From Leucaena leucocephala (lineage: Eukaryota > Streptophyta > Magnoliopsida > Fabales > Fabaceae), in assembly GCA_037074615.1 (NCBI GenBank), contig CM073558.1:20381001-20445000 (forward strand): DNA of 64,000 bases, given 5' to 3'. Shown piece by piece: positions 50,166 to 63,119 of the stretch; position 1 is the stretch's first letter; the number at the start of each line of letters is the position of its first letter. The notes under the pieces were generated by a model. That model had not been told where the DNA came from and searched no databases. It was given only the letters and a program-made list of their open reading frames with translations. Position numbers and translations under genes: made by a program.

Positions 50166-53100
50166 GTTGAAACAAGAGCTTCGCGAAGTCTTTCTCAGAC
50201 AGACAATCCAAACCCATTTGCAGGAGACAACGACCCACTAGTCACCATTGCGGAACGCCTGCAGACGCTGGAACTACTATCCGAACGAGTTGCAGGACTG
50301 GAAGCATCGTCAGAACAGCATCGACGATGAGGGACGCGGTCACACTGGGAGGCAGATAGCGAGGACGATCCTGACTCCTCGTTGAGACGCCGCATGCCAT
50401 ACACGAAGATAGAATTTCCAAAGTTCAGTGGAGGGGACCCTAGGGGATGGATCTTGAAGGCTGAGAAGTATTTCTGTTATTACAGCACTCTGGATGATTT
50501 GAAGGTGGACGTAGCATCCATGTATCTCGAAGGGGATGCTTTGGACCTTTTCTCATGGGTTAACGGAGAAAGAACCATGATGTACTGGGAAGAACTCGTC
50601 CGAGCCTTGCAAGAGTCATACGGCCCACCTGAATTTCAGAACCCCGATGAGTTCCTGTGCAGTATTCAACAAACTGGTACAGTGGCAGACTTCCGTGCAG
50701 AATTCGCTTGACATTCTGCCCACGTCCGAAACTGGCCGGAGCACTACTTGATTGGCGTGTTTATCAACGGACTGAAAGAAGAACTCAAGGCAGACGTCCG
50801 ATTACATAAGCCTAAAAGCGTTTTTAGGGCAGCTAGTCTTGCGCAGGAATTTGAGAACAAGGCGAAATTGACAATTGGGCCCAAGTCCACCCGCTATTCC
50901 GGCCCAAGGAGCTTCCAGCCCAGTTTTCTGACAAATTTGACCCGAGACACTAGAACAGACTTCACAAACAGGACACCCAGTGCATCCTCATCTGGCACAA
51001 AACCAGTACCTTCATCATTGTCACCGGAGCTTCAACGTAGGAGGGATAAAGGATTGTGTTTCCGTTGCAGTGAGCCTTTTCGACCAGGTCACCGCTGTAG
51101 TAGCTCGCTCTCCCTCATGGAGATCACAGAAGAAGGAGAGGAAGTAATGACTCCTCTGATTGAAGAACCAGAAGAAGGTACAGAAGGCACAGAAGCGGAG
51201 ATATCCTTTAATGCCATCTTGGGCCAATCATCAGCATCCACGATGCGGTTGCAAGGGATCCTTCGGGGTAGGGACATGCTGATTCTGGTTGATAGTGGAT
51301 CCACCCATAACTTCGTATCCGAGGCTGTAGTGACAGAACTGAAGTTACCCACACAGCGAGTGCACCAGTTTGGAGTCCAGATTGGCAATGGTAGTACTGT
51401 TAAGTGTAACCGAGTCTGTCCTGCGTTAGAGGTAATCATCTCTGATTTAGTCGTCAGGCAGGATTTTTTCCCTTTCTCATTGGGAGGAACTGATCTAGTA
51501 TTGGGAATTAAATGGTTAGGTTCTTTAAACACTGTGCAAGCTAACTGGAATAAAATGTTCATGATCTTCTGGGTAAATGGGAAGAAGTATAAATTGCACG
51601 GGGTCACATCTACACCCAAAGCTGAGGTACAGCTGCGTAGTTTGCTCATAAATTCAGAGGTAGAAGGGACTGAAACTCTTAATATGGAAGCTGTCTGTGA
51701 AGAATTTTCCAACATCTTCGCAGAACCTATCACCTTACCTCCTGCACGTGGCCATTATCATTCAATCACTCTGAAAGTAGATGCCAATCCACCAAACCTG
51801 CGGCCATACAGATATCCACATTCACAGAAGACAGAAATTGAGGCACAAGTTGCAGAATTGCTACGACGGGGTTTCATTAGGCCCAGTACTTGCCCCTTTG
51901 CAAGCCCAGTTCTATTAGTAAGCAAAAAAGATGGGTCCTGGCGACTCTGCATTGACTATCGCAGACTGAATCAAATTACAATCCCAGATAAGTACCCTAT
52001 TCCCAACATTGATGAACTGCTGGATGAATTACATGGGGCTGCTTATTTTTCAAAAATAGATCTGCGTTCTGGGTACCACCAAATAGTTGTTTTGCCGTCT
52101 GACATCCACAAAACTGCATTTAGAACTCATTTAGGGCATTATGAGTTCAAGGTAATGCCATTCGGCCTCACTAATGCCCCAGCAACTTTTCAGTCCACTA
52201 TGAATGACTTATTCAGACCCTATTTGAGGAAGTTTGTGTTGGTTTTCTTTGATGATATCCTGGTCTATAGTCCCACGGCTCCCCAACACCTTAAGCACCT
52301 TCAGCTTGTTTTGTACATATTGCAGGAACATTCTTTTTATGCAAACGCGAAGAAATGCTCTTTTGGACAAACCAAGATTGACTACCTCGGTCATATTGTG
52401 TCCAAACAAGGGGTAGAAGTGGTGCCAGAAAAAATTAATGCAGTCATAAATTGGCCTTCTCCCTCGACGGTTAAGGAACTACGGGGATTTCTTGGGTTGA
52501 CAGGCTATTATCGTCGCTTCGTTAAGAATTATGGGTTAATTGCACGACCATTGACTAATTTGACCAAAAAGATGGCCTTTGCATGGACAGACTGGGCCCA
52601 AGCCGCTTTTGAAGCTCTTAAACAGGCTTTGACTACCACTCCTGTCTTGAGGCTACCAAACTTTAACCTTCCTTTTACTATCGAATGTGATGCATCAATG
52701 GAGGGTATTGGAGCAGTATTGACGCAAGAAGACCATCCGATAGCCTATTTCAGTAAAGGCTTCTCATTTTCCAATCAGTTTAAATCAGCTTATGACAGGG
52801 AACTTCTAGCACTAGTATTGGCTGTTCAGAGATGGAGACACTACCTTTTGGGCCACCACTTCACTGTCCAGACAGATCATTGCAGTCTCAAGCATTTACT
52901 AGAACAGAAGATCGTGACCAACTCACAACAACGACTCATCATTAAGTTGCTGCCCTTCGACTTCTCCATCACTTACAAATCAGCACAAAGTAATGCAGCA
53001 GCAGACTCCCTTTCCAGGAGGCCTCACCAGGTTGAATTCTTCCAGATAGTAGTTCCTATGGTGAATGATATTGCTCAATTACCACAAGCACTCCTAGACG

Positions 53101-54590
53101 ACCCTGACACACGAGCCACAATTGATAAGTTACAGCACCATCCAGATCCCTCCTCCAACTATAGCCTGGTGAATGGAAGGTTATATTATAAATTCAGATT
53201 AGTCATCCCGGTTCAACTCAAGCACAAGCTGATGGAGGAAGCACATGCTACACCCACAGGGGGTCATGGCGGCTACCTAAAGACTCTAAAAAGATTAAGT
53301 GCCCACCTCTATTGGAAGGGAATGAAGAACGATGTTAAGCACTTTATCCAAAGATGCATGTCTTGCCAGCAAAATAAATATCAGACACTTGCCCCTGCCG
53401 GTCTCCTACAGCCTCTCCCTATTCCAGAACGAATTTGGGAGGATATATCCCTCGATTTCATCTCGGGGCTTCCCAAATCTAGGGGGCACGACGTGATCTT
53501 GGTGGTCGTTGATAGACTAAGCAAGTATGTTCATTTTATGGCCATGTCTCACCCATATACTGCATCATCTGTGGCCCAACTATTTTGCAAGGAAATTGTT
53601 CGCCTCCATGGCATCCCGCGTTCCATAGTTTCAGATCGCGACACCCTTTTTTTAAGTTCATTCTGGCAGGAACTGTTTCGCTTGAGCAAAACCCGCTTGA
53701 ACATGAGCACAGCATATCACCCTCAATCGGACGGGCAGACGGAGGTAGTAAACCGTTGCCTTGAAACTTACTTGCGGTGTTTCACTCACAAACAACCCAA
53801 ACAGTGGTCTGACTTCTTATGTTGGGCGGAATATTCCTTTAACACCAGCTTCCATGTAGCGGCCGCCACTACCCCATTCCAGCTTGTCTATGGAAGAGAG
53901 CCTCCTCCTTTGATTCCATATGTTAAGGGGGAAACTGCAGTGGCCGACCTCGAAGATCAACTAGATTTACGAGACGACATGCTGCGGGTTCTAAGGGACA
54001 ATCTGCTGAAAGCACAGAACCGCATGAAAACTCAAGCTGACCTTCATCGTCGAGATCTCCAATTCGAACCAGGTGACATCGTGTAGGTGAGATTACAACC
54101 TTATCGCCATCGTTCTTTAGCAAAACGGCGATTTGAAAAGCTGTCACCCCGGTTCTTTGGGCCATATAAGGTCATCCGTCGAATTGGAAATGTTGCCTAC
54201 GAATTAGAGCTACCTCCAGAAGCTCAAATCCACCCTGTTTTTCACGTCTCGTTATTAAGACCGGCCATGGGACATGATCTGCCACTTGTCCTAAATCCTT
54301 TACCTTTATCCTCTGATCTAGAGCTATTACTCTCCCCGGCAAAAGTGTTGCAGCACCGATGGATTACCAACAAAACATTAGAATTGTTGATCCAATGGGC
54401 GGGTAAACCAGTAGAAGAAGCTACCTGGGAGGACTATGACTTACTGGCAGCGCAATTTCCTCATTTCCGACTTGAGGACAAGTCACTTTTCCAGGGGGGG
54501 AGTAATGATAAGGTCCCAGTAGAAATATTCAAATTGACTTATTCAAGGAGGAAACGGAAACAAGGAGAAAATCACGGAGCCCATGATTAG
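50163..54590 (+). pseudogene. Chromovirus gag-pol polyprotein with three in-frame stops
   Basis: One frame of 1,475 codons from ATG 50163 (overlapping the primer site) to TAG 54588-54590. It encodes, by codon count, gag, a zinc-knuckle variant CFRCSEPFRPGHRC (299-312), protease DSGSTHNF (Asp377), reverse transcriptase with FFDD (first Asp 697), RNase H (ECDAS, Asp843), integrase with an HHCC finger and DD35E triad (Asp1098, Asp1158, Glu1194), a GPY-type segment (FFGPYKV) and a chromodomain from about 1394 (HRWITNKTLE...). Stops interrupt it at 50328-50330 (TGA), 50709-50711 (TGA) and 54084-54086 (TAG); there is no frameshift. The first two fall in gag, the third before the chromodomain, so no full product can be made. 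The last 28 codons lie inside the 3' LTR. Confidence 0.93.
54493..54502 (+). other. Polypurine tract
   Basis: AGGGGGGGAG immediately upstream of the 3' LTR (three bases away), the expected site and composition for plus-strand priming. It lies within the coding frame. Confidence 0.75.
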
Positions 54591-54895
54591 TTGGTTATTT
54601 GCTCATCAGTTATTTTATTCTTTTCCGTAATTTTTACTTTTCAAGTACGTGGGTTATGCTCACTAATATTTAGGGACCACTACGTAAGCTTCTACTACTG
54701 TAACTATTATAAATTGGCGTCATGCCCAGGACTTGGATTCATTGAATATATTTTCCAGAACATATCAGTTAAAAAAGGAGATTCTCCTGGGTCTATTTAC
54801 AAGTAAGAGTGAGATCCTTACCTTATCTGTGAGTAGAAGAAGTTCCTTAATTTCCTTTTTGTGGGTCTTTTCGGGTGATTACTTGGTTCATACCA
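54506..54895 (+). repeat. 3' LTR
   Basis: 390 bases, identical to the 5' LTR apart from one base (54526). Its first 85 bases encode the end of the polyprotein. Confidence 0.97.
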
Positions 54896-54900
54896 CTCTC

Positions 54901-57311
54901 ATATCATAATTATGAAGTAGAGACTATGCAATTATACACCTGTCATCATTCTTTCCATAATAATACGAACGTCTGGTAACCAGCAGGAGGAAAACATGCA
55001 ATTTGGAAAAGGCTTTTCTCCATAAAGAATTATATCTAATGATCCAGATCTTGAAATCTTTAAATGAAAACAGATCTTAAAATTATAATTTATAATTACT
55101 CTTAAGGATCAAGGTTGCTCTTGTGTTTTACAAGACTTTTAAATTTTACCAAAGTTACAGTTTTAGTTACTTTGCAATAATTAAAATCATATTAATCCAT
55201 TTATCTTAAATATAAAACATATTAAATTAATTAACCGATATTAAGAAAATTTGATAAATTGGTTATATTCCATTATTATATAAAAATTGTGTTACTACCT
55301 AAAATACTCCTCTCTTAATAATCTCTTATTTAAAAAAAATCAAATTTAATTTAGATATGAAAAGAACATAAACAACTAAATATAGCAAAGCTTCCTATAA
55401 AATTAAAGTATTTTTCCAGCACAAGCATAAAAATAAAAGTCAAAGGGTGAATTGTGTGCGGGAAGATAAGATGTAAAAATACATGTTCTTGAACATGTCA
55501 TACAAAAGAAACCAAGAAAACCAATAAAAGAAAATTTAGGGGGGAGAATAAAATAAGAGATGTACAATTATATTGTGACCACTCAAAGTGAGGGAAAAGA
55601 ATGCCAATAAAAAAAAACAAGGAAGCAACAATATAACCATATCGATCTTAAATATAAGAATCAATTAATTTTTTAAATAGATCTAAAAAACTAAATAAAA
55701 TATTTAATTATAACTAATAAAAATTCATTTAACTAATTTGGATAGATTGAAATGTATATAATATCAATTCATTTTGATAAATTTAGTTATAATTAATTGA
55801 TTTATTTAACTTCTTAAATCTCTTGAAAAAAATCAATTGTTTCTTATAATTAGGAGATGAGTTAATAATAAATTAATATTTTAAGGGGTTTGAAATATTT
55901 ATATTAGAAATAAAAAATTAAGTACCTAAAAAAAACTACCTAGCATGTTTCGATGAAGTTCCGAACTTAAACCATGCATAGATACGTTTGTGACTGCAAG
56001 TGTTTAAATTGATTGTAATAAAAATATATTTTTTTATTAAAAATAAAAAAAATAGTCTTAATAAATTTATATATTTGAACTCAACTGAATAATCAAATAA
56101 AAAAATTAATTAAAACAATCAAAGTCCTATTCTTAACCTATTTCTGTTGTAGTATACAAAATTTTACCAGTGAAAGCCACCCAAGAATTCGGCTTTTAAA
56201 AAAAATTGCAATTAGATTTAGGATTTGGACATTACAACTCCAACGTATAATAAAAATAAAGTCGTTGCACTAACCAAGTCACACCATTCCAATTATAAAT
56301 TGACATTCTTAATTAAATCAAACAACAAATAAATGATTAATATATATAATTACTACAACAAAATCCTTAATATCGAGACAAACCTGATTGGGGGACTCTT
56401 GAACATTGAGGTTGGGGATAATGAAAGATACAGACCAATAGTAAATTAATGTTAAACAACAAAAATCCTCTTAGGTAATCATAGGTCAACATCATCTAAT
56501 CATAGCACATGTTTAAATTTTAATATGCACTGTGATTGTCCTGTTGCTTGAGAACTGGATTTTCCTAACTCCATTGCATCTAATTTTCACTTGCAGGCAA
56601 TTTTTTTTTGTTACCCTAATTTTATTTGTTCTCAATCTTGTTTTAATTAATTAGAGTTGCAACTTACAAAGCAAATTTTACATCTTAAAAGAAATTAAAA
56701 TAAACCTCCCTTTTTTTCTTGTAGATTTTACAAAATTCAGAAAAAACGATTATTTTTAATTTTCTTTTTGGAAAATCTTTCGCCAACATATATAAAACAC
56801 TATAGAGAATATTAAAATGATAATTAAAATGCCTCACTCATCTCCTCCACTAAGGAAAAATTACTGAATCATGTCTTCTAGTTTCTTCTCTATTACTTTT
56901 TATCCATACATATGTTAAAATTCAACATGTTTTAAGAATTTACAAAAGAAATAGAATGGAAGGAAAACTAACAAGAATAACCGAATGAAGTTAGAAAGCT
57001 TGCGTTTTTTTGTAAACTAATGGTATGAAAACTTCCTTATAAATAAAAAAATCAGAGATTTAACCATGTTTATAATTTCGGGCCATTGGTATTTGTTCCT
57101 TTAATTAAAATAAAAAGTTTAATTGAGAGGGAGGGAGGGAGAAGGAGAAGGAGAACAATTTTGCTATCTTCAGTTTCCTTCTTCCATTGAATTGAGTCTT
57201 CCAAGAGATGCAATGATGCCAAATTCACCCAAACACTCAAATAGCTCTGACTCAAATAAGAAATCTCATTTCAACAAGTAGATGTATGTATTCAGTATTT
57301 TCAAAACCAAG
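54901..57311. other. Intergenic, A+T-rich
   Basis: No gene supported. The segment is A+T-rich with several imperfect AATT-type repeats (about 55195-55345 and 55690-55860). The final 250 bases, with a GGGAGGGAGGGAGAAGGAGA purine run at about 57129-57150, probably hold the 3' UTR of the ZNHIT2-like gene. Confidence 0.45.
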
Positions 57312-59845
57312 TCATTTAATCTCCTCAATCAAACATTTGCTCTTGACTTCCGATTTACTTCTCAATCCTTCTGCCCTGTTACTCCATTCAAACTCCATGA
57401 TTGATGCCTTTTCTGCTCTCACAATGGCAGCCAAGTAAGACCAAGCTTCTACATGCTGCTCATGGACCCAAAACATGATGAAATATATCTTCCTTTCTGC
57501 CATTTTAAGATTACTTCTAATCTCATCCCGCCTCTGCTTTCTGGGTTTACATGATTTGAGCTCCTTTTCCCCTGACTGAATCAACCGGTTCATATCGGAA
57601 ACGGCACACAGCAAAGCTGAACTTCCCAACGAAAGTAAACTTATCACGTCCTGGATAAGATTCAAACTGAATTGTAGCCCTCCCATGTGTCTATAAGCTG
57701 GAGAACACACCTGCTCCAAGCAATGAGAGAGAGCTTCAAGTACACTCTCTGGCTGCTCACCTCGACCTAAGACTGAGGAAACACTCAATGCAACCATTGC
57801 TGACCCTAAAGCATCTGACCTCCAATCTCCATTGTACAGGCGAAGAGTGAAACAGTAGCTATACAAAATATCAACCAGGTGAACGGCTAAAAGAGGCGAT
57901 GGCTCTCTTGAACAAAGACTGCTAACCGGAGGAAGTAGGGTTTCAGGACCAGGAGGGATGTCACTGCATTCATCAATACTTCCAAGGTCATCTTCCTTCT
58001 CCTCTGAAAGGGGTTGAACAAGTTGAGTTCCTTCCTTACTCAAAGAGATATTTCTAGCAGAAGGCTTAAACCACCATGGATCCCAAGGTTTAAGCATCTT
58101 GCTCAATTCCCCTGATGCCATGGCTCTTTGAAACCGCTTCTTCTCTTCCACGGATAAATCATCAAAACTGACTTCACCTCCTGTAGATGTGGAAGATAAA
58201 AGAAACGATAACTGCCTTAGCCAACTGTGGGGTGCATCAGAAAAGATAACTGTGAAGAGTATAATGACAAAGCAGTAAGGAGATACACAAGCAACTTATT
58301 TTCAAACAGAGACATTGACAATTATAGAGAATATTATAGAAAGTACCAGACAAAACCTTATCTATAATCTCCTCGGACAGAGTTGGATCTACCAAAGACA
58401 AGAAAATAATCCGATATTAGTAGAATTCATTAGCACTTCAGATAGCTCAAAATAACTAATATAACAGTCAGAATAAATTTTTAAAGTAATCAATCACAAA
58501 ATAATAACAGTAACTTCTGCAATGACAAGTTATACACATTCCCCAACTTGCGCTTAGTAACCCTGAAATCAAACATGAAGTCAAATGCTGCGGTACATCA
58601 ATCAGCAACAAAGTTGCAACCCTATAGCAGTATAGCATAAATCATTTAAAGGAATAACTCTATATAACATAAACACTTAAATAACAAAAAGAAAATAAAA
58701 GAAATTAAACATATAGAAACATCGATACATAGTAATTGGTAAAATACATTTCCCTGTACCAAGCAGTCAATATTCAAACTTTACTGAGGAAAAAAATTGT
58801 CAATGAAAAGTGAATGACATCCAGTTTCAAACGAGAGTGGGGGCAAAGAGCTTTATAGCTCAATGGCACCCCATGCTTCCTCTCATAGAGGAGGTCATGG
58901 GATCTATACCCCATGATGACAATAGGGGTGGCTGGGTGTGTTTGTGTTGTGTGTGAATTGTCCTAATCAAAGAAAAAAAAAACAATGGCAGGGAGAAATT
59001 CCAAAAGGACAAAATACAGATGGCTTACGATACTCATCCATGCTATCATATTCCTCTTCTGAATGAAATCTTTTCAGTATGTCTAGCATTTTATGTTTGG
59101 TTTCGTCATCGCGCTGCATTTGCTGAAGCTCCCGAACTACATTTTCTTGCATGAATGATTCAGTACAACGGACACTGTGAGACTGCCCAAATTAGAAAAA
59201 TTAAGGATCACAAATCACAATAATTATATCTTATAAGAAACAAAAAATTAAAAGTCACAGTATATATGGATGTATGTTTTGTATGTGTGAGAGAAAAAGA
59301 GAACTAGGGCATCGACTAATTTTCATAGTATATGCATTCATTAAAAGAATAACCAGTTGCCAAAGCAAAAGCCTTATCTGAGGAAAAGGACGCATCGACT
59401 TTCACTAATGTAAAAGATATAGGGCCGTTGAAAAGATCTTTCGACACATGATTTATCAGCGTAAGATTGAACCAGTTCAAAATTAGCCTTAGAAACTCTG
59501 CTTACTTTGTAGCATTGGAGGGAACAGTATCGTGAATTGCATCGAGGGCATGTGTACTGGGAAAACTGCTTCTGACATCTGCATTAATTGGGGGGGGGGG
59601 GGGAAGGAAGGGGAGAGATTTAATCAGTGTAAATACAAATAAGAAACCTTTGAAAAGAAACCCAAGAGAAAAAAGATTAACTTCTATAGCAAATACTGAC
59701 ATGACGGGGAAGTTTCAAGCAGTAAGAATTGCTAGCATAATTCTTGATTAAAAGTTGGATGAACATACACATGACAGATTATCCGAGGAGGATTGACCGA
59801 GGAAGATGTAGATGGTTTGTGAGCAATAATTGTTTCATTCTCCAT
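57312..59845 (-). CDS. HIT-type zinc-finger protein, ZNHIT2-like
   Basis: Member of the zinc-finger HIT family; animal ZNHIT2 works with the R2TP co-chaperone in assembling snRNPs and other complexes, and a similar role in plants is inference. Exons (minus): 59769-59845, 59506-59578, 59029-59182, 58347-58388, 57312-58180; phases agree, giving 404 residues. The zf-HIT module is complete at residues 24-56: Cys24/Cys27, Cys36/Cys39, Cys44/Cys48, His52/Cys56 (TCPRCNSRYCSLQCYKSHSV). Next come a charged segment (ENVVRELQQMQRDDETKHKM), LSEEIIDKVL and FDDLSVEEKKRFQRAMASGE, the proline/tryptophan block LKPWDPWWFKP typical of ZNHIT2, and a long helical C-terminal region (LVDILYSYCFTLRLYNGDWR). Exon 2 is set by an acceptor at 59579-59580 that supplies Val-Cys-Gln and completes the finger. 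Intron 3 contains a SINE candidate. Intact. Confidence 0.9.
58846..58982 (+). mobile_element. tRNA-derived SINE candidate in ZNHIT2-like intron
   Basis: TATAGCTCAATGGCACC (about 58855) resembles a polymerase III A box and GGTCATGGGATCTATACCCC (about 58893) a diverged B box. It ends in TTGTCCTAATCAAAG plus an A run (58972-58982). Opposite in strand to the host gene. Layout resembles plant tRNA-related SINEs; family not named. Confidence 0.5.
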
Positions 59846-60960
59846 AATTAAACCTCCAAGGTACAGATCACTTCTTTCCTTTAATGCAATTCACAAAGCA
59901 AGAAACAAAATCACTCCCTAGATAGCCCGATCAAGTTAATGATTTTCAATTTGAATGCTGATGCAAAACTATTGAGGAATCACAATATTCTGCCGCACGA
60001 AGATTTAAATCATTTAGGAACTCCTATGAATGGCCTGATCAGTAATGCGTAGAAATACAGGCAAACTGCAACCCTCCAAGCCCCTGACAATAAGAAGGAT
60101 GGTATGACAAAGTGGAGTTGTGCGATCAGCTGCAAAAAATAGACAACCAGTCATTTTTTAAATGACTTTTTAAAGTTTTTTTGTATCAGTCAAACATTTA
60201 ACAAAAATTAAAGAAATATGGGGCAAGGAAAACCACATTTTACCTCGAACTGAGAACTAGTTTTGAAATTGGTACATGAATGGTAAGTGTACGCTTTGTG
60301 AAAAAAATGTGGACTCAATGCTTAAAAAGTAAGACTTCTTCCAAGACCCGAGCTCAAAGTACAATAAAAAATATTCTATTCATGGTACAGCAGCAAACTT
60401 CCTAAAGGGAAATAAATACACAAGTAAAAGAGAAGCTGTTTTATATTATTGGCTGTCAAATTAACAACTAAACAGGTAAAATCATACAATTCATACGAAT
60501 GTGTAAAATTCTGCATACAGACAGAATCATCAGTCAGATATGGTTTACCCAAATTTTACTCATTCGCGCAGGATTACGGGCGAGGCAAATGACACTACTT
60601 CGATAAAATAGTTCGTGAAATCAACAACTACAGAGCAAAGAGCGAAATGGGGAAGAAGAATAAGGTGAAGAAAAGAAAGCCTTGCCCATTCCCACATAAT
60701 TGAATCATGCCAATAACGAATCAAGCTCAGTTTTTAACCAACCCAACAAGTTCAAATATGAGGGGGGGAAGTCAGAATATAAAAGGTTACCTCTGGGAAG
60801 CCTCTCAGTTGTTTGACTCAAAAAAGAAGTCGAAGCCTGCTCTCGTGCTTTCTTTCTCGTGTTCAATCCCAGTGCTTTGAATGCTGAGCCTCTCTTCACT
60901 CCTCCCAAGCACTCTCTATTGAAGTTGGTTCTCTTTTGAAGGGGCATACAGATTGTTTAA
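59846..60960 (-). other. Probable spliced 5' leader of the ZNHIT2-like gene
   Basis: Upstream of the ATG at 59845 there is a likely leader exon ending at a good acceptor (TTTTTGCAG, about 60130-60138), and an upstream exon with a donor (CCCAGAG then GTAACC, about 60788-60794). The upstream exon holds an ATG at 60947 whose frame runs across this splice for roughly 90 codons without reaching the main frame, so it would be a long uORF. A start in this exon as the true N-terminus is not excluded. Confidence 0.4.
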
Positions 60961-62442
60961 ACAAAACGGTTTATCTGCTTTAGTTGCTGTCTGTGTCCTA
61001 AGCCTTTTCTGATGCTTCGTATCTTGTCATCTTCGAGGATGGCTTAGAGGTGGAGAAGGGCTCTGTCGTTCGGCAAGAATGATAGTTCTTTACCGTCGTC
61101 GGTGGCGGTCAAATGGACCCCGAGGCGGAGAACTTTGCGCGCCGTCGATTTCTTTGAAGGCGCCTAGCTCGTAAATCCTCAATCTATTTTGGTTTTCTTT
61201 ATCATATTTTGCATCTCCTTTCTGTCAACCATCAGATGAATCTGATGGTGGGTATTAGCGAACTTTCATATTCAACGACGCTGCTTCACGTTCAACCTTC
61301 TGGAAAACAGCGGACAATCACTTAATCAGCTTTTTTTTTTTTTATAATCAAACAAACAATCAGCTTTCTCGGCCCAAAAAACAAAAAGGGACAATCCGCT
61401 CAAAATCTGGGTTATTAAACTAGGCTTAAACTTTGGGCCATGCCATAAATCATTTTAATTTGGGCCCATGATTTAAACTTGAGGATTTATTTTTTTTTTA
61501 AAAAATACCGAACCCAGAAAGAAACAAGAATTATGAATGATATTCGGTTGGTCTGAATAATAAGCGATTTAGTATCATTTAAATGAGATTTTAAATTTGA
61601 GCCTTGACGTATGTAGAAAATCTCCATTGGGAGACTCATCCACTATAGTCAGGTGTATGACGCAAGTTGAATCTAAATATAGTCAGGATAAAGTTCTGAT
61701 GAACTAGGTAAACAAAAAAAAGAATTATGAATGATGAATTGTACCAACAAAAATTTGAATGGTGAATTAATTTCAAATGGTAAGGGGGTGAGACATATGA
61801 TTATTTGAAATGTATTTGATCTCTGAGGAATACTATATTGTTGTGGTTCTAATTACGGAGTTTGAGGAGGTATCATGATTCTTGGGTGTCTAAGTTTATG
61901 TTTAGAAGTAATAGACGTCTCGTCCTGCCTAATATTAGTATCACCTAAAAAAATAGAGACTTTACTTTATATTTAGATTGTGGATGATCTCAACTTCTTT
62001 TTTAAAAAAAATATATAAAAAAAATGACTCACATAGCCATAAGGCAAGTATACATATGTTTCACAAAAGATATCTAATTGTTTTTGAGTTGACAATATCC
62101 AAGATTTTTAATAATCATAAAAAATGTTATTATAGATTAACTCATAAATAATGCCTACTATTGTCATTATTATTGTGGTTGATAGGTTTAATTTATAAAA
62201 TATAAGATATAACTATTTAGAATATATTTAACTTTTATAAAATATTATTTTATTATATTTTTAGTTATAATATTTTAAAAAATATTTTAATTTTTAAATA
62301 CTTAAATTTATATTTAAGAGTAAATTTAGTAACCCTAAACAAATATATAACGTCTTTAGATTGATTGGTAAGTTCAACCCTATTTTACAAAATTTTGTAT
62401 AAAAAAAGTCTCAAAAATAATTTTGAGTCTTATTTAGTGTGT
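60961..62442. other. Promoter side of ZNHIT2-like gene and intergenic space
   Basis: The part at 60960-61200 is notably G+C-rich (GTCGTCGGTGGCGGTC region near 61097) and is probably promoter or leader. A short plus-strand ATG (61112) gives only 14 codons. The rest is A+T-rich with no supported gene. Confidence 0.4.
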
Positions 62443-62900
62443 GTTTGGCACAATAATTTAAAAAAAAAATTTAAGTAAAACTTTAGTTTGAGAAAATTTT
62501 AAACAAATAGCTATATTTTTCCATAAATAATTTTGGCCAAAACTATAATTTTAAATAAACTACTGAAGAGTAGTAAAAGAGCTTATATATTATATAATTA
62601 CTATCTTACCCCTATTTTTTCTTATATTATTTTTCTTCTCTTATCTCCACCCTATCTCCTATCTCCTTTTTCTCCTCTACACTCTCTCATTTCTTCTCTA
62701 CCATCTATCATCTCTCCTACTTTTAATCAAATCATACATTTTTATAATTTACTAATATGAAAAGTGATTATATTACTAATTATCCAAATATCTCTATTTT
62801 CAAAATCTATTCTTCCTAAAATCTATTATCTAAAATCTATTCTTTTCATAATATATTCTTATACTGAATAGCTATTTTGCCTAAAAAATCATTTCTCACC
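62443..62900 (+). repeat. Dispersed pyrimidine-tract repeat, copy B
   Basis: Begins near GTGTGTTTGGCACAATAATT, includes AGTAAAAGAGCTTATATATT and a C/T tract (about 62634-62720), and matches copies A and C block for block. The open frame across it is low-complexity Ser/Leu/Pro from the C/T tract. Confidence 0.65.
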
Positions 62901-63119
62901 CTAAACCATAATTTTACAAAATCTGTGCCTTTCAACTTTTTATTATAGAATGTGATAATTTTATATTTATTAGGTATTATTATTCCATCATTAGTGTAAA
63001 ATTATCTTATCCAAATATAAAATTGTAAATAATATTTATATCTTATATAATTATCATATTTAGTTTATATCTTTTTTAATAATTTATTAATATAAAAAAT
63101 AATTCTACTGCTAATCATT

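Larger units (their letters stand above)
49757..54895 (+). mobile_element. Ty3-type LTR retrotransposon, chromovirus (Reina-like size), young insertion
   Basis: Complete 5,139-base element with 390-base LTRs (49757-50146 and 54506-54895), TG..CA ends, a 5-base target duplication CTCTC (49752-49756 and 54896-54900), a primer-binding site, a G-rich tract and one long gag-pol frame with a C-terminal chromodomain. The LTRs differ at a single base (G at 49777, T at 54526), so the insertion is recent. It landed in a (CT)n microsatellite. Order protease, RT, RNase H, integrase, chromodomain places it among plant chromoviruses; short overall length and LTRs suggest the Reina lineage, which is inference. 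Confidence 0.97.

Noticed and set aside
51089..51733. 214-codon open frame on the minus strand
   Set aside because: Lies wholly antisense to the retrotransposon gag-protease region; no protein features of its own.
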